From Thalassotalea sp. 273M-4 (GTDB lineage: Bacteria; Pseudomonadota; Gammaproteobacteria; Enterobacterales; Alteromonadaceae), in NCBI RefSeq assembly GCF_041410465.1, contig NZ_CP166961.1, forward strand, positions 2,046,001 through 2,110,000: a stretch of DNA of 64,000 nucleotides. Direction: 5' to 3'. The position numbers and the translations under genes are program-made. How positions within the stretch are numbered: position 1 is the first letter of the stretch; every line of letters begins with the position of its first letter. This document shows positions 1-9,995 of this stretch, piece by piece. The notes below the pieces were generated by a model. That model had not been told where the DNA came from. It made no database searches and saw nothing but the letters and a program-made list of their open reading frames with translations.

Positions 1-892
1 GTTCCACGCCAGCATCAATTCGCTCAGGATAAGCCATCGCATGGGCAATTGGAGTTCGCATATCTGGGTTGCCCATTTGCGCAATAACCGAGCCATCCTT
101 ATATTGCACCATAGAATGAATGGTACTTTGCGGATGTAATACCACTTGAATATCGTCTACCGATAAATTAAACAGCCACTTAGCTTCGATAAACTCCAGT
201 CCTTTGTTCATCATAGTTGCTGAATCAACCGATATTTTTTTACCCATATCCCAATTAGGATGAGCACAGGCCTGTTCTGGTGTAATCTTATCAAACTCAG
301 ACAACGGCAAGGTTCTAAAAGGCCCACCAGAGCCGGTTAGCAAGATTTTGCTGATCCCTGACTGATTAATGTTAGCAACACCAATATTTTGCTGTTGCAG
401 GGGCGGTAAACATTGGAAAATGGCGTTGTGTTCGCTATCAATCGGTAACAATTGAGCCGTTGATTGCTTCAGCGCATCAATAAAAATTTGCCCCGAGGTC
501 ACTAAGGCTTCTTTATTGGCAAGCAACACTTTCTTATTCGCTTTAACCGCCGCCAAGGTCGGTAACAACCCCGATGCACCGACTATTGCGGCCATCACAA
601 TGTCGGTACCTTGGGCACTGGCAATATCTACCAAAGCTTGCTCGCCCGACAATACCTCAATATTTTCGAGTTGATGCGCACTAAGCGCTTGTTTTAGCAT
701 AAGAGCCGCTTCGTTATCGGCCATCACGACCTGCTTTGGCTTAAATTGAACACAAAGCTGACACATTTTTTCCACTGATCTATTGGCGCTCAAACTGACA
801 ACTTGATATTTATCTGGATGACGGGCAATAACATCTAACGTGCTGTCACCTATCGATCCGGTAGCACCTAAAACACAGACGGTTTGCAACAT
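1..892 (-). CDS. dxr: 1-deoxy-D-xylulose 5-phosphate reductoisomerase, C-terminus cut off by window edge
   Basis: Converts DXP to 2-C-methyl-D-erythritol 4-phosphate with NADPH, the committed step of the MEP isoprenoid pathway, in the cytoplasm. Reading the minus strand from the ATG at 890-892 gives [20 protein letters not shown], the N-terminal NADPH-binding GATGSIG motif. Further in come [10 protein letters not shown] (metal ligands Asp and Glu), GSGGPFR (flexible loop), [20 protein letters not shown] and [10 protein letters not shown]. About 297 of the usual roughly 400 codons are present and the frame stays open to base 1, so only the window edge truncates it. It lies 14 bp downstream of cdsA, as the last visible gene of the rpsB-to-dxr run, matching its common place after cdsA in gammaproteobacteria. 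Identity is secure. Confidence 0.96.
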   Translation of the reverse strand, partial: MLQTVCVLGATGSIGDSTLDVIARHPDKYQVVSLSANRSVEKMCQLCVQFKPKQVVMADNEAALMLKQALSAHQLENIEVLSGEQALVDIASAQGTDIVMAAIVGASGLLPTLAAVKANKKVLLANKEALVTSGQIFIDALKQSTAQLLPIDSEHNAIFQCLPPLQQQNIGVANINQSGISKILLTGSGGPFRTLPLSEFDKITPEQACAHPNWDMGKKISVDSATMMNKGLEFIEAKWLFNLSVDDIQVVLHPQSTIHSMVQYKDGSVIAQMGNPDMRTPIAHAMAYPERIDAGVE

Positions 893-906
893 AGGGTTCA
901 AACCTC

Positions 907-1755
907 TTACCAACCAAACAACATGTAACAAAGAGCAAAAATAGGTGCGGTTGCGGTTAAGCTATCAATACGATCTAAGACACCACCATGGCCTGGTAAA
1001 ATTGAACCACTGTCTTTGATACCAGCTTGACGTTTTAGCATGCTTTCGGTTAAGTCACCAACAACAGATACGGTACTAATGAGCAGGGCTAAAGCAATGG
1101 TCAGCAATATTTGTTGGCCATCCCATTGATTACTTACACCAACAATGAGGGCAACAACGGCAGCCGCCACATTACCACCAAAAAAGCCTTCTCGCGTTTT
1201 CCCCGGACTGACATTTGGCATTAATTTATTTTTACCAAACCCTTTACCCGCAAAGTAAGCGCCAATATCAGCACTCCAGACAAAAGCAAATAAAAGTAAA
1301 ATCAGGTAAACACCATCATCACTGGTGCGCAAGGTTAAAAAGGCTAACCACGTTGGGGCAAGCGTTAAAAAGCCAAATAAACCGCGAATACGGCGTTTAT
1401 TACACCAGAAATTGGAATAACGAGGATATTTAAAAATCATAAATATACAAAACGCCCACCAAAGTGCCGATACCGCTAACACGGCTTGAGCGTATGGATT
1501 TAACGAGCCATCGGTTAACCATAATTGCTCCGGTGGCACTATCACCCACAATGCGATGATCGAGAAAACCAGCCCAGTAACAAAGCTGATTCGACGTTTG
1601 GTGGTATCAAAGCCCATTAAAGGCCCCCACTCCCAACCGCCAATCGCCAAAACGATTAATAAAATGGCCGCTAAATATTGCGGTGAAAGGTAAAATATGG
1701 CGGCTATGGCAAGAGGTGCCAGCACTAAAGCCGTTAAAATACGTTGCTTTAACAA
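907..1755 (-). CDS. cdsA: Phosphatidate cytidylyltransferase (CDP-diglyceride synthase)
   Basis: Makes CDP-diacylglycerol from phosphatidic acid and CTP at the inner membrane, the branch point for all phospholipids. The 282 residues form a string of hydrophobic helices. Near the C-terminus is the family signature: [20 protein letters not shown] followed by GVLDRIDSL, including the conserved K-D and the metal-binding D-R-x-D. The start is a TTG preceded by AGGA about 7 bp away, which fits the N-terminus [14 protein letters not shown] going straight into the first membrane segment. Length matches E. coli CdsA (about 285). It follows uppS by 12 bp and precedes dxr, so it is almost certainly co-transcribed. 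Confidence 0.96.
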   Translation of the reverse strand: MLKQRILTALVLAPLAIAAIFYLSPQYLAAILLIVLAIGGWEWGPLMGFDTTKRRISFVTGLVFSIIALWVIVPPEQLWLTDGSLNPYAQAVLAVSALWWAFCIFMIFKYPRYSNFWCNKRRIRGLFGFLTLAPTWLAFLTLRTSDDGVYLILLLFAFVWSADIGAYFAGKGFGKNKLMPNVSPGKTREGFFGGNVAAAVVALIVGVSNQWDGQQILLTIALALLISTVSVVGDLTESMLKRQAGIKDSGSILPGHGGVLDRIDSLTATAPIFALCYMLFGW

Positions 1756-1767
1756 AAGGTATTCCTT

Positions 1768-2511
1768 TTATTTATGAGATTCTCGGATTTGATCACCGGT
1801 TTTGCCGAATCGACGTTCACGGTTCGAAAACGACGCGATAGCTTGGTCAAACGATTCTGTTTGAAAATCAGGCCAAAGCTGTTCGGTAAAGTACAATTCA
1901 GCATAAGCCGCCTGCCAAAGCAAGAAGTTGCTGATGCGATAATCACCACCGGTTCGGATCATTAAATCCAAATCGGGTAGATGAGATAAACTCATATGGT
2001 TGTTGAGCGTTTGCTCATTAATATGTTCGACGTCTAGCTCGCCGTCTTTGGCAAGTTGAGCTATTTTTTTGGTTGCTTGGCTAATATCCCAACGACCGCC
2101 ATAATTGGCAGCAATTGACAGCACCATAGCATCATTATTTTTTGTTAGTTGCTCTGCGTCTGTTATTTTTTGTTTTAACTTATCTGAGAAACGACTCTTA
2201 TCGCCAATTAACTCAAATCGGATACCGTTTTTATGCAAGCGTTTCACTTCACGTGTTAACACAAACATAAACAGTTCCATCAATACGGTAACTTCTTCTT
2301 CTGGCCTTTTCCAGTTTTCACTGCTAAAAGCAAAAAGTGTCAAGGCTTTGATACCAAGTTCACGAGCACGAGTAACGCAATTACGTACCGACTTTACACC
2401 AGCTCGATGACCTGCAACTCGCCCTTTCCCTTGTGACTGTGCCCAACGGCCGTTGCCATCCATGATAATCGCCACATGCTGTGGTACGCTCATTGGCTCA
2501 CTAGTATTCAT
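1768..2511 (-). CDS. uppS: Undecaprenyl diphosphate synthase (cis-prenyltransferase)
   Basis: Adds eight isopentenyl units to farnesyl diphosphate to make the C55 lipid carrier for peptidoglycan and O-antigen, in the cytoplasm at the membrane face. All cis-prenyltransferase motifs are visible in the 247 residues: MDGNGRWA with the catalytic Asp near residue 18, [23 protein letters not shown], and [19 protein letters not shown] followed by AAYAELYF. The gene lies 91 bp downstream of frr and 12 bp upstream of cdsA. Two close ATG codons compete (residues 1 and 7); I keep the first. Its product feeds wall synthesis, while cdsA and dxr next door serve phospholipid and isoprenoid precursor supply. 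Confidence 0.97.
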   Translation of the reverse strand: MNTSEPMSVPQHVAIIMDGNGRWAQSQGKGRVAGHRAGVKSVRNCVTRARELGIKALTLFAFSSENWKRPEEEVTVLMELFMFVLTREVKRLHKNGIRFELIGDKSRFSDKLKQKITDAEQLTKNNDAMVLSIAANYGGRWDISQATKKIAQLAKDGELDVEHINEQTLNNHMSLSHLPDLDLMIRTGGDYRISNFLLWQAAYAELYFTEQLWPDFQTESFDQAIASFSNRERRFGKTGDQIRESHK

Positions 2512-2602
2512 ATAAAATCACTTCGTATGTCAGTTAATACTGAGCCGTAAACAATTGTAAATTTACAACTGTCTACGGCACAATAATGAAAATTAAGTCA
2601 GC

Positions 2603-3160
2603 TTAAATTTCCATTAACTCTTTTTCTTTTGCAGCGGCAAGTTCATCTGCTTTCTTAATGAAATCATTGGTAATTTTTTGAATTTCATCTTCCGCTTGAC
2701 GTGCTTCATCATCACTGATTTCTTTCTCTTTGTTTAGAGATTTAATATCAGAGTTGGCATCACGACGAATATTACGAATAGCAATTTTACCTGATTCGAT
2801 TTCACCACCAACAACTTTCACTAAATCACGACGACGTTCTTCCGTTAACGGAGGTAATGGAATACGAATTAAGGTGCCTTGTGAAGAAGGGTTTAAACCT
2901 AAGTCAGACTTCATAATCGCTTTTTCTACCGCACCGATCATGGTTTTATCAAATACGGTAATTGCAATTGTGCGCGCGTCTGGCGTTGAGATATTACCAA
3001 CTTGAGATAAAGGTGAATCTACACCATAGTATTCAACAGTGATGTTATCCAACAAAGAAGCGTGCGCACGACCAGTACGAATTTTATTTAATTGACCTTT
3101 TAACGCTTCAATACTTTTACCCATGCGGGTTTGAGCATCTTGTTTAATTTCGTTAATCAA
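2603..3160 (-). CDS. frr: Ribosome recycling factor
   Basis: Splits the post-termination ribosome into subunits together with EF-G. The 185-residue length is exactly typical. The N-terminus [20 protein letters not shown] and the RTGRAH segment (about residues 28-33) are family hallmarks, as is the long helical C-terminal half with RRDANSDIK. It sits 22 bp downstream of pyrH, the near-universal pyrH-frr pairing, and upstream of uppS. Nothing unusual is seen. Confidence 0.97.
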   Translation of the reverse strand: MINEIKQDAQTRMGKSIEALKGQLNKIRTGRAHASLLDNITVEYYGVDSPLSQVGNISTPDARTIAITVFDKTMIGAVEKAIMKSDLGLNPSSQGTLIRIPLPPLTEERRRDLVKVVGGEIESGKIAIRNIRRDANSDIKSLNKEKEISDDEARQAEDEIQKITNDFIKKADELAAAKEKELMEI

Positions 3161-3182
3161 AATGAGATTCCTTTTATCTTAT

Positions 3183-3920
3183 TTAAAGTTTTGCTTCATG
3201 GTCGATCAGAGTCCCCTCTTCACTACCTAAAATAATTGATTTTAATGCGCCTTCTTTATTCATGTTGAAAACACGAATTGGCATTGAATGGTCACGAGCT
3301 AAGGTAAATGCTGCAAGGTCCATTACTTTTAATTCTTTTTCTAGTACGGAGTCAAAAGACAGCTTAGAATAAAGTTCTGCTTCTGGGTTTTTAACCGGAT
3401 CATCGGAGTAAATGCCATCGACTTTGGTACCTTTAAATACGGCATCAGCTTCAATTTCGATACCACGTAAACACGCTGCAGAGTCGGTCGTAAAGAATGG
3501 GTTACCAGTACCAGCGCTGAAAATAACGACACGGCCAGATTTTAGTAGACTGATAGCTTCTGCCCAGTTGTAACTGTCACAAACACCGGTCAAGTCAATA
3601 GCAGACATCAAGCGAGCATTTACAAAAGCGCGATGTAATGCATCACGCATGGCCAAGCCGTTCATTACGGTTGCCAACATGCCCATTTGATCACCAACAA
3701 CTCGGTTCATTCCAGCTTCTGCTAGGCCCGCGCCACGAAATAGGTTACCACCGCCGATAACAAGACCAACTTGCACACCCATCTCAATAAGTTCTTTAAT
3801 TTCTTGTGCCATACGGTCAAGAACCGCAGGATCGATACCAAAGCCCTCACTGCCCATTAAGGCTTCACCACTTAGTTTCAGTAAGATTCTACGATATACC
3901 GGTTTTGGATTGGAGGCCAT
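3183..3920 (-). CDS. pyrH: Uridylate kinase (UMP kinase)
   Basis: Phosphorylates UMP to UDP in pyrimidine nucleotide synthesis; the bacterial enzyme is a hexamer of the amino-acid-kinase fold, regulated by GTP and UTP. The 245 residues carry [11 protein letters not shown] near the N-terminus (phosphate-binding Lys and Gly), [28 protein letters not shown], and [16 protein letters not shown] (UMP and phosphate contacts). Length matches E. coli PyrH (241). A terminator follows the upstream tsf gene and about 310 bp separates the two, so pyrH-frr-uppS-cdsA-dxr probably has its own promoter in that gap. Confidence 0.97.
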   Translation of the reverse strand: MASNPKPVYRRILLKLSGEALMGSEGFGIDPAVLDRMAQEIKELIEMGVQVGLVIGGGNLFRGAGLAEAGMNRVVGDQMGMLATVMNGLAMRDALHRAFVNARLMSAIDLTGVCDSYNWAEAISLLKSGRVVIFSAGTGNPFFTTDSAACLRGIEIEADAVFKGTKVDGIYSDDPVKNPEAELYSKLSFDSVLEKELKVMDLAAFTLARDHSMPIRVFNMNKEGALKSIILGSEEGTLIDHEAKL

Positions 3921-4232
3921 ATTCTAAACATTCCTGTGATAACTGTTATAAAAGGTTTTAATTGCCATTAAAACTAAAAATTGTTTCGTTCGGTTGGCCT
4001 GTTAAAAATTATTTAAGCAGGTAAAAAACAACCGTAATTCAAACCTATTTTTTGAATCGAGCTATTTTAATACCAATTAGATTTTTTATCTACTGACTGA
4101 CCGACATTAATGGCAGAAATCGCCCTATCGATCGGCTAAAATCGACAAAAAGCCAACTAATTTACACCGTTCACGTTGACAACATCAATCTAAAATAACA
4201 ATGTTTGGTTGAACATTGCTTAAGATTTAGGC
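3921..4232. other. Non-coding gap between pyrH and the tsf terminator
   Basis: No credible gene is seen. Being upstream of pyrH and beyond the tsf terminator, the gap most likely holds the pyrH promoter, but I cannot pick a convincing -35/-10 pair. One perfect inverted repeat is present on the pyrH-distal side: CAATGTT at 4199-4205 and AACATTG at 4212-4218 with a 6-nt loop. It has no adjoining T-run, so it is not a second terminator. Confidence 0.5.
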
Positions 4233-4268
4233 AAAAAAAAAGCTTAACGCCTGAGGCATTAAGCTTTT
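4233..4268 (-). terminator. Rho-independent terminator of rpsB-tsf
   Basis: AAAAAGCTTAA and TTAAGCTTTTT flank an inner GCC-TGA-GGC hairpin, broken by one C/A mismatch. Read on the minus strand, the stem runs into nine T residues (A-tract 4233-4241 on the plus strand). It lies 60 bp after the tsf stop codon, in the right orientation to end the rpsB-tsf transcript. Confidence 0.85.
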
Positions 4269-4327
4269 TATCACTGAGTAATGAAGCTATTCAACTTCAT
4301 TGCTTGTGTTTGTACATTTAAAAGCGA

Positions 4328-5179
4328 TTACTCGCCTTTAGCTGCCGCGATTTGTGCTTCTACTTCAGCAGCGAAATCTTCAGTTTTCTTCTCGATACCT
4401 TCACCCACTTCTAAACGGATAAAGTTGCTTACTGATACGCCTTTTTCTTTAAGAATGTCACCAACAGTACGCTTTGGTTCCATGATGAAAGCTTGACCAG
4501 TTAGAGAGATCTCGCCAGTGAATTTCTTCATACGGCCAGAAACCATTTTCTCAGCGATTTCAGCAGGTTTACCTTCGTTCATCGCGATTTCGATTTGGAT
4601 AGCTTTTTCTTTCTCAACTACGTCAGCTGGAACGTCAGATGGGTTAACGTACTCAGGCTTAGAAGCAGCAACGTGCATAGCAACGTGCTTTAATGACTCG
4701 GCATCACCTTCACCAGCAACAACAACACCGATAGTGCCACCGTGGATGTAAGATGCTAATGCAGTGCCTTCGATAAACTGGATGCGACGAATGTTGATGT
4801 TTTCGCCAATTTTAGCTACTAGAGCAACACGAGTTTCTTCAAAGTGAGCTTGTAACTCTTCAATTGAAGTTTTGTTAGCAATGGCGTAATCAGCAACTTC
4901 GTTTGCGAAAGTTAAGAAGTTAGAGTCTTTTGCTACGAAGTCAGTTTGACAGTTAACTTCAACAAGAGCAGCTACACCTTCAGCTTGCTTGATGATGATA
5001 GCACCTTCAGCAGCGATGTTACCAGCTTTCTTAGCCGCTTTCGCTTGGCCAGATTTACGCATGTTTTCAATCGCTAGTTCGATGTCACCATCAGTTTCTT
5101 GTAATGCTTTTTTACAGTCCATCATGCCCGCGCCAGTGCGGTCACGAAGTTCTTTAACTTGTTTAGCAGTAATTGCCAT
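4328..5179 (-). CDS. tsf: Elongation factor Ts
   Basis: Nucleotide exchange factor that regenerates EF-Tu-GTP. The 283 residues begin with the N-terminal UBA-like domain ([24 protein letters not shown] follows). The core contains the EF-Tu contact motif [10 protein letters not shown] around residue 80, where TDFVA is the invariant signature. Length matches E. coli EF-Ts (283). It follows rpsB in the same order as in nearly all bacteria, and is separated from it by an attenuator-like hairpin and from pyrH by a strong terminator. Confidence 0.98.
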   Translation of the reverse strand: MAITAKQVKELRDRTGAGMMDCKKALQETDGDIELAIENMRKSGQAKAAKKAGNIAAEGAIIIKQAEGVAALVEVNCQTDFVAKDSNFLTFANEVADYAIANKTSIEELQAHFEETRVALVAKIGENINIRRIQFIEGTALASYIHGGTIGVVVAGEGDAESLKHVAMHVAASKPEYVNPSDVPADVVEKEKAIQIEIAMNEGKPAEIAEKMVSGRMKKFTGEISLTGQAFIMEPKRTVGDILKEKGVSVSNFIRLEVGEGIEKKTEDFAAEVEAQIAAAKGE

Positions 5180-5210
5180 GAGTCAATTCCTTAATTTGTT
5201 TGATTCATTT

Positions 5211-5241
5211 AAAAAAGAGGTAAGTAAATTACTTACCTCTT
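5211..5241 (-). terminator. Attenuator-like hairpin between rpsB and tsf
   Basis: A near-perfect palindrome, AAGAGGTAAGT at 5215-5225 and ACTTACCTCTT at 5231-5241, forms an 11 bp or longer stem. On the minus strand it is followed directly by T6 (A-run 5211-5216). This is a complete intrinsic terminator by structure, yet it sits inside the rpsB-tsf operon, 39 bp after the rpsB stop. It would let part of the transcripts end after rpsB and so lower tsf relative to rpsB. Confidence 0.75.
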
Positions 5242-5280
5242 GAGCTTTAAAAATTAAAACGAACTTTCGTTAGCGTTTAA

Positions 5281-6009
5281 TTATTCAGCTTCGATAAAAC
5301 CGTCTTTTTCTGCTGCAACAGCAATGTTTGCTTCACGACCTTCAACAACTGCTTGTGCAGCTGACTCTAGGTATAAGCTTACAGCACGGATTGCATCGTC
5401 GTTACCAGGGATGATGTAATCAACACCGTCTGGGTTAGAGTTAGTATCAACTACAGAAATTACTGGAATACCTAAGTTGTTAGCTTCTTTAATGGCAATG
5501 TGCTCATGGTCAGCATCGATAACAAATAATGCATCTGGAAGACCGCCCATGTTTTTGATACCACCTAGGCTCTTCTCTAGCTTTTCCATTTCACGAGTAC
5601 GCATTAATGCTTCTTTTTTAGTTAAAGCATCAAAAGTACCGTCTTGGCTTTGGTTTTCAAGATCTTTTAAACGCTTGATAGATTGACGAACTGTTTTCCA
5701 GTTAGTCAACATACCACCTAACCAGCGGTGGTTTACGTAGAATTGATCACATTTAACAGCTGCTTCTTTAACAGCGTCGCTTGCTGCACGTTTAGTACCA
5801 ACAAATAAAACTTTACCTTTCTTAGCAGAAACTGATTCTAAGAAGCTTAAAGCGTTGTTGAACATAGGAACAGTTTGCTCAAGGTTGATGATATGAACCT
5901 TGTCACGTGCACCAAAAATGTAAGATTTCATTTTTGGGTTCCAGTAACGGGTTTTGTGACCGAAGTGAACACCGGCCTTAAGCATGTCGCGCATTGAAAC
6001 GTTTGGCAT
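5281..6009 (-). CDS. rpsB: 30S ribosomal protein S2
   Basis: Small-subunit ribosomal protein located between head and body, needed with S1 for initiation. The 242 residues carry the S2 signatures [20 protein letters not shown] at the N-terminus and, later, [20 protein letters not shown] and [19 protein letters not shown]. Length matches the family (about 241). It is divergent from map, exactly as in E. coli, and is preceded by a structured leader RNA of the t44 type that probably carries autoregulation by S2. Confidence 0.98.
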   Translation of the reverse strand: MPNVSMRDMLKAGVHFGHKTRYWNPKMKSYIFGARDKVHIINLEQTVPMFNNALSFLESVSAKKGKVLFVGTKRAASDAVKEAAVKCDQFYVNHRWLGGMLTNWKTVRQSIKRLKDLENQSQDGTFDALTKKEALMRTREMEKLEKSLGGIKNMGGLPDALFVIDADHEHIAIKEANNLGIPVISVVDTNSNPDGVDYIIPGNDDAIRAVSLYLESAAQAVVEGREANIAVAAEKDGFIEAE

Positions 6010-6037
6010 TGTATATATCCTCTTGGGGTTATGCGTT

Positions 6038-6109
6038 CATACATTCCATATTACCGACCTATATTGACTCATGGTCAAGGCACCCCGGAATATGTTTGCC
6101 GAATGTATG
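6038..6109 (-). ncRNA. Structured 5' leader of rpsB (t44/S2-leader type)
   Basis: Between rpsB and the divergent map gene the minus strand folds into a compact multibranch shape. A 9 bp closing stem pairs CATACATTC (6038-6046, plus-strand text) with GAATGTATG (6101-6109). Inside it are a hairpin TTGAC/GTCAA (6064-6068 with 6074-6078, 5-nt loop) and a stem GGCA/TGCC (6079-6082 with 6097-6100). The ribosome binding site and start codon follow within 30 nt. In enterobacteria this exact position, map/rpsB divergent spacer, holds the t44 (tff) RNA, which is the conserved rpsB leader through which S2 represses its own operon. The pairing is read directly; membership of that family is inferred from position and the GGGGTGCC-type core. 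Confidence 0.7.
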
Positions 6110-6198
6110 TGAGTTTATAAATAAAAAATACGTTGGCTTTTATCTAAAAATCCAACTAAATAAGCCGAAAATCAATTTAGATTTCCAGCAGGCGGCGA

Positions 6199-6226
6199 TT
6201 TATACCACTTTTCGAGCAAAATTAAA
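6199..6226 (-). promoter_or_regulatory. Candidate sigma-70 promoter of rpsB
   Basis: On the minus strand, -10 TATAAA (complement of 6199-6204) lies 16 bp from a weak -35 TTTAAT (complement of 6221-6226). A GC-rich discriminator CGCCGCC follows the -10, as in stringently controlled ribosomal promoters. It would place the leader RNA about 90 nt downstream, inside the transcript. Confidence 0.45.
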
Positions 6227-6297
6227 AGTAATTTTTAACCTTTACTTATTTATTATACCCTTAAGTATTCGTAAATAATTCGCCATTTTAATGGTTT

Positions 6298-6326
6298 TTC
6301 AAGTACTCTCGAATAGCAACTATACT
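6298..6326 (+). promoter_or_regulatory. Weak candidate promoter of map
   Basis: TTCAAG (6298-6303) and TATACT (6321-6326) are 17 bp apart, about 95 bp before the map start. The -10 is good and the -35 poor. I see no better pair in this divergent spacer. Confidence 0.3.
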
Positions 6327-6419
6327 CAATCTACGTTATGATTTGCCTTTCAAAAATTTTAGATAAACTTTTATCCCCTGCAGTTGATTCGACTCAGCTG
6401 CCTATATTTGAGGAACACA

Positions 6420-7265
6420 ATGAGTATTGCTATCAAAACTCAGGATGAAATTGCAAAAATGCGCATTGCCGGCAAACTTGCTGCCAGCGTTTTAGAAATG
6501 ATTGAACCGCACGTAAAAGTCGGTGTCACCACAGCGGAGCTCGACCGTATTTGTGCCGAGTACACGGCCAAACACCATGCTTTATCGGCGCCATTAAATT
6601 ATGGTGCGGATGATGATGGCGAAGGTGGTTTTCCTAAGTCTATTTGTACCTCGGTGAATCACGTAGTGTGTCACGGCATTCCGTCTGATCAAACATTGCA
6701 AGACGGTGATATCATCAATATTGATATTACCTGTAAAATCTTCCTTGATTCTGAAGATACCCCAGAAAGTGAGCGACGTTACTATCATGGTGACACCTCT
6801 AAGATGTTCTTGGTAGGCAATGTGTCACCAGAAAATCGTCGCTTGTGTCGCATTACTCAAGAAAGCTTGTATGTTGCTTTGAGCAAAGTAAAACCTGGTG
6901 CTCGTTTTTCCGATATTGGCGCCGCTATCCAAAAGCACGTTAAAAAAGCCGGTCGTTACGGCATCGTGAAAGATTTTTGTGGTCACGGGATTGGCTGGGT
7001 GTTCCATGAAGAGCCGCAAATTTTACACTACAAAAATGCCGACCATAGGGTCATGAAAGAAGGCATGGTGTTCACCATAGAACCTATGATCAATATGGGT
7101 AAAGGTGGCACCAAACTTGACCCTAATGATGGCTGGACGGCGTACACCGTCGATGGTAAAAACTCAGCGCAATTTGAGCATACTATTGCGGTAACCAAAA
7201 ACGGTTGTGAAATTTTAACCCACCGAGCAGAAGAAAAGGATCTGCCAAGAATTATGGTCAATTAA
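6420..7265 (+). CDS. map: Methionine aminopeptidase type I, with two loop insertions
   Basis: Removes the N-terminal methionine from nascent proteins. I start at the ATG at 6420 (MSIAIKTQDEIAKMR), which has GAGGA 5 bp upstream; the longer in-frame start at 6384 lacks this. All five metal ligands are present: Asp in NIDIT, Asp in HGDTSKM, His in CGHGIG, Glu in FTIEPM and Glu in QFEHTI. At 281 residues it is longer than the usual 264 because of two insertions: an acidic GADDDGEGG loop before FPKS, and about ten residues (SEDTPESERR) between the two catalytic Asp residues. The usual Arg in GHGIGRxFHEEP is Trp here (GHGIGWVFHEEP). It starts the map-glnD-dapD run, the E. coli order. Function is secure; a specialised isoform is possible. 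Confidence 0.93.
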   Translation: MSIAIKTQDEIAKMRIAGKLAASVLEMIEPHVKVGVTTAELDRICAEYTAKHHALSAPLNYGADDDGEGGFPKSICTSVNHVVCHGIPSDQTLQDGDIINIDITCKIFLDSEDTPESERRYYHGDTSKMFLVGNVSPENRRLCRITQESLYVALSKVKPGARFSDIGAAIQKHVKKAGRYGIVKDFCGHGIGWVFHEEPQILHYKNADHRVMKEGMVFTIEPMINMGKGGTKLDPNDGWTAYTVDGKNSAQFEHTIAVTKNGCEILTHRAEEKDLPRIMVN

Positions 7266-7285
7266 TTCTTCGCACTCGCTTGTTT

Positions 7286-7313
7286 AAGCCTGCACCTTGC
7301 AGGCTTTATTGAT
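7286..7313 (+). terminator. Candidate terminator after map
   Basis: A 9 bp perfect stem, AAGCCTGCA (7286-7294) with TGCAGGCTT (7298-7306) and a CCT loop, lies 20 bp after the map stop. The following TATTGATTCTTT is only moderately T-rich, so termination may be partial and glnD may be partly read from map. Confidence 0.6.
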
Positions 7314-7352
7314 TCTTTAAAGCCAAATCAACAATAACGAATAGAGAACACA

Positions 7353-9974
7353 GTGCAAACAAAATCGATTATTCCAGCAGTATTTCAACAAAAGCTTATT
7401 ATCGCTGCCACCCCGTTAACCACCCAAGACTTTGTTGCTTTAGGCGAAGAGTTTTCGCTCTGGTTAAAGCAAGCTTGGTACACCATAGATGTGACCGATT
7501 TGGTTCATGCCAGAGCAGAATATATCGACCTTGTACTGCAGAAGATTTGGGCTCAACATCATTTGGATGAGCATCAAATTTCATTGATGGCCGTGGGTGG
7601 CTATGGACGTGGCGAATTACACCCTTTCTCGGATGTAGATATTTTGCTATTAACCCAAGAGAAAGTATCGAAAGAGCTCGAAGATCATATCGGCAGTTTT
7701 ATTACTCAACTTTGGGATATTCGTCTTGAAATTGGTCACAGTGTTCGCAGCGTGAAAGAGTGCATTAAGCAGGCGAAAAAAGACGTAACCGTGGCGACGA
7801 ACCTTTTAGAGTCTCGTCGCATTTGTGGTCTTGAGTTATTACCAGAACAATTACTCCCGCATATGCAAAAGCGCGGCTTTTGGCCCTCTGCTGACTTTTT
7901 TAAAGCCAAGCGCGACGAACAAGTAAAAAGACATCAGCAATTTAAAGGCGCCGCTTACACCTTAGAACCAAATCTTAAAGCCAATCCAGGCGCTTTAAGA
8001 GATATTCAAAACATTAGTTGGGTTGCCTTGAGGCATTTTGAAGCCGATGATTTAAAAGGTTTAGTGGAACATAACTACCTAACCCAAAATGAATATCTAG
8101 AACTACGCGAGTGTCAAGACTACTTATGGCGGATGCGTTTTGCCCTGCACATTGTTGCCGGTCGCAGTGAAAACCGATTGTTATTTGATTATCAAGGACC
8201 GGTCGCCGAAATGATGGGCTTTGGTGACGATGGCAAAGCGGCCATTGAGCGCATGATGAAGCGATTCTTTCGGGTCATTAACTATGTTGGTGAACTCAAT
8301 GAAATGCTACTGCAACATTTTCAACAAGCAATTTTAAACGATTTAAGTGCGCAAAAAGAACAAGACTTAGACGATGATTTTTGCTTGGTTGGTAACCTAA
8401 TTCAGGTAAAACGTAAGGGTGCATTTTCTCGTCCTCACCTTATTATTAAACTGTTTTTGATGATTGCACAAGATCAACGAATCAAAGGCATACATTCAAA
8501 TACCATTCGTTTATTGCGTAACGCCCGTCGTCGTTTAATTGCCAGTTTAAATGATTACGCTGAGTGTCGTCGTTTATTTATGGAACTGATCAGACACCCT
8601 AGAGGTTTAGGTCGCAGTTTCAACCTAATGTATAAGCACGAAATCTTATCCGCTTACTTACCAGAATGGCGAAATATTGTTGGCCAAATGCAATTTGACC
8701 TATTTCACGCATATTCGGTCGATGAACACAGTTACCGTTTAATCAAAAACCTTTATCGCTTTTCTTTGGTTGAGCACAATCATGAGTTTCCACTGTGCAG
8801 TAAAATCATGCAAGATTTACGCAAACCGGAAGTACTTTACCTTGCGGGTATTTTTCATGATATCGCGAAAGGGCGTGGGGGTAATCACAGCGAACTTGGG
8901 GCAATTGATGCTTTAGCCTTTGGTCATATGCATGGATTGAACAAACACGATACCAACATGATTTCTTGGTTGGTAGAACAACACCTTTTAATGTCAGTAA
9001 CAGCACAGCGTAAAGATATTTCTGATCCCGATGTGATCAATGAATTTGCTAACATAGTGCGAGATGAATCACACCTTGATAATCTTTATTGTTTAACGGT
9101 TGCGGATATGCGAGCAACGAATGAAAGCTTATGGAACAGTTGGAAAGCCAACCTACTAGAAGAGCTTTATTACAATACTCGAGCGGCGCTTAGAAGAGGC
9201 CTAGAAAAACCGGTTGAAGTGCGCTCACAAATTCGTGAGAACCGCAGCCAAGCACTGCACATTATGGTTGAAAAAGGCATACAAGAAAGCGCTATTTTAG
9301 AGCTTTGGAAACAGTTTAAAGCGGATTACTTTTTACGTTACACACCAGAACAAATCAGTTGGCATACTCGCCATATTCTCACCCATGACAAACGAAAACC
9401 ATTGGTGTTAATCAGTGAAAAGCCGTTTCGAGGAGGCACCGAAGTTTTTGTTTTCACCAAAGACAGGCAAAATATTTTCGCCACTATCGTTGCCTGTTTA
9501 GGGGCCAAAAGGTTGTCCATTCACGACGCCAAAATCTTAACGTCAAAAGATGGTTTTACCCTAAATACGTTTGTTGTTTTAGACAATAAATCGGTGCCAA
9601 TCAAAGACCCATATGTTGCTGATGAAGTAAAGTACGCACTGACTAAGCAGTTAGAAAGGACCGAATATGTCAAAGTCAACCCGCTACCTCTGCCTCTTAA
9701 GTATCGACAATTTAACATCCCAACACAGGTAAGGTTTCATCAGCACAAAAACTCTAGGGTAACATCATTAGAAATTGTGGCATTAGATAGACCTGGCCTA
9801 TTGGCTCAGATTGGCGAAGTATTTCACCAAGTAAAAATTAATGTTCATACCGCTAAAATCACCACCTTTGGTGAGAAAGCCGAAGATGTCTTTATTGTTT
9901 CAAACTCGCAGCAACTTGCTCTTTCGCAAGTTGAACAAGATCAATTAGAATCATTACTTTGTAATATGCAATAA
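7353..9974 (+). CDS. glnD: Bifunctional uridylyltransferase/uridylyl-removing enzyme (PII sensor)
   Basis: Senses glutamine and adds or removes UMP on PII proteins (GlnB/GlnK), so setting nitrogen assimilation. Domains in order over 873 residues: nucleotidyltransferase with [19 protein letters not shown] (residues about 80-100; G-R-G and D-x-D catalytic), helical GlnD linker (PGALRDIQ, about 210), HD hydrolase domain with [15 protein letters not shown] (about 500), and two ACT domains (about 690-770 and 800-873; second with [14 protein letters not shown]). The start is GTG at 7353 with only a weak AGAG upstream. It lies between map and dapD as in E. coli. Length is normal (E. coli 890). Confidence 0.97.
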   Translation: MQTKSIIPAVFQQKLIIAATPLTTQDFVALGEEFSLWLKQAWYTIDVTDLVHARAEYIDLVLQKIWAQHHLDEHQISLMAVGGYGRGELHPFSDVDILLLTQEKVSKELEDHIGSFITQLWDIRLEIGHSVRSVKECIKQAKKDVTVATNLLESRRICGLELLPEQLLPHMQKRGFWPSADFFKAKRDEQVKRHQQFKGAAYTLEPNLKANPGALRDIQNISWVALRHFEADDLKGLVEHNYLTQNEYLELRECQDYLWRMRFALHIVAGRSENRLLFDYQGPVAEMMGFGDDGKAAIERMMKRFFRVINYVGELNEMLLQHFQQAILNDLSAQKEQDLDDDFCLVGNLIQVKRKGAFSRPHLIIKLFLMIAQDQRIKGIHSNTIRLLRNARRRLIASLNDYAECRRLFMELIRHPRGLGRSFNLMYKHEILSAYLPEWRNIVGQMQFDLFHAYSVDEHSYRLIKNLYRFSLVEHNHEFPLCSKIMQDLRKPEVLYLAGIFHDIAKGRGGNHSELGAIDALAFGHMHGLNKHDTNMISWLVEQHLLMSVTAQRKDISDPDVINEFANIVRDESHLDNLYCLTVADMRATNESLWNSWKANLLEELYYNTRAALRRGLEKPVEVRSQIRENRSQALHIMVEKGIQESAILELWKQFKADYFLRYTPEQISWHTRHILTHDKRKPLVLISEKPFRGGTEVFVFTKDRQNIFATIVACLGAKRLSIHDAKILTSKDGFTLNTFVVLDNKSVPIKDPYVADEVKYALTKQLERTEYVKVNPLPLPLKYRQFNIPTQVRFHQHKNSRVTSLEIVALDRPGLLAQIGEVFHQVKINVHTAKITTFGEKAEDVFIVSNSQQLALSQVEQDQLESLLCNMQ

Positions 9975-9995
9975 CACTCATTAACAGGAATATTC

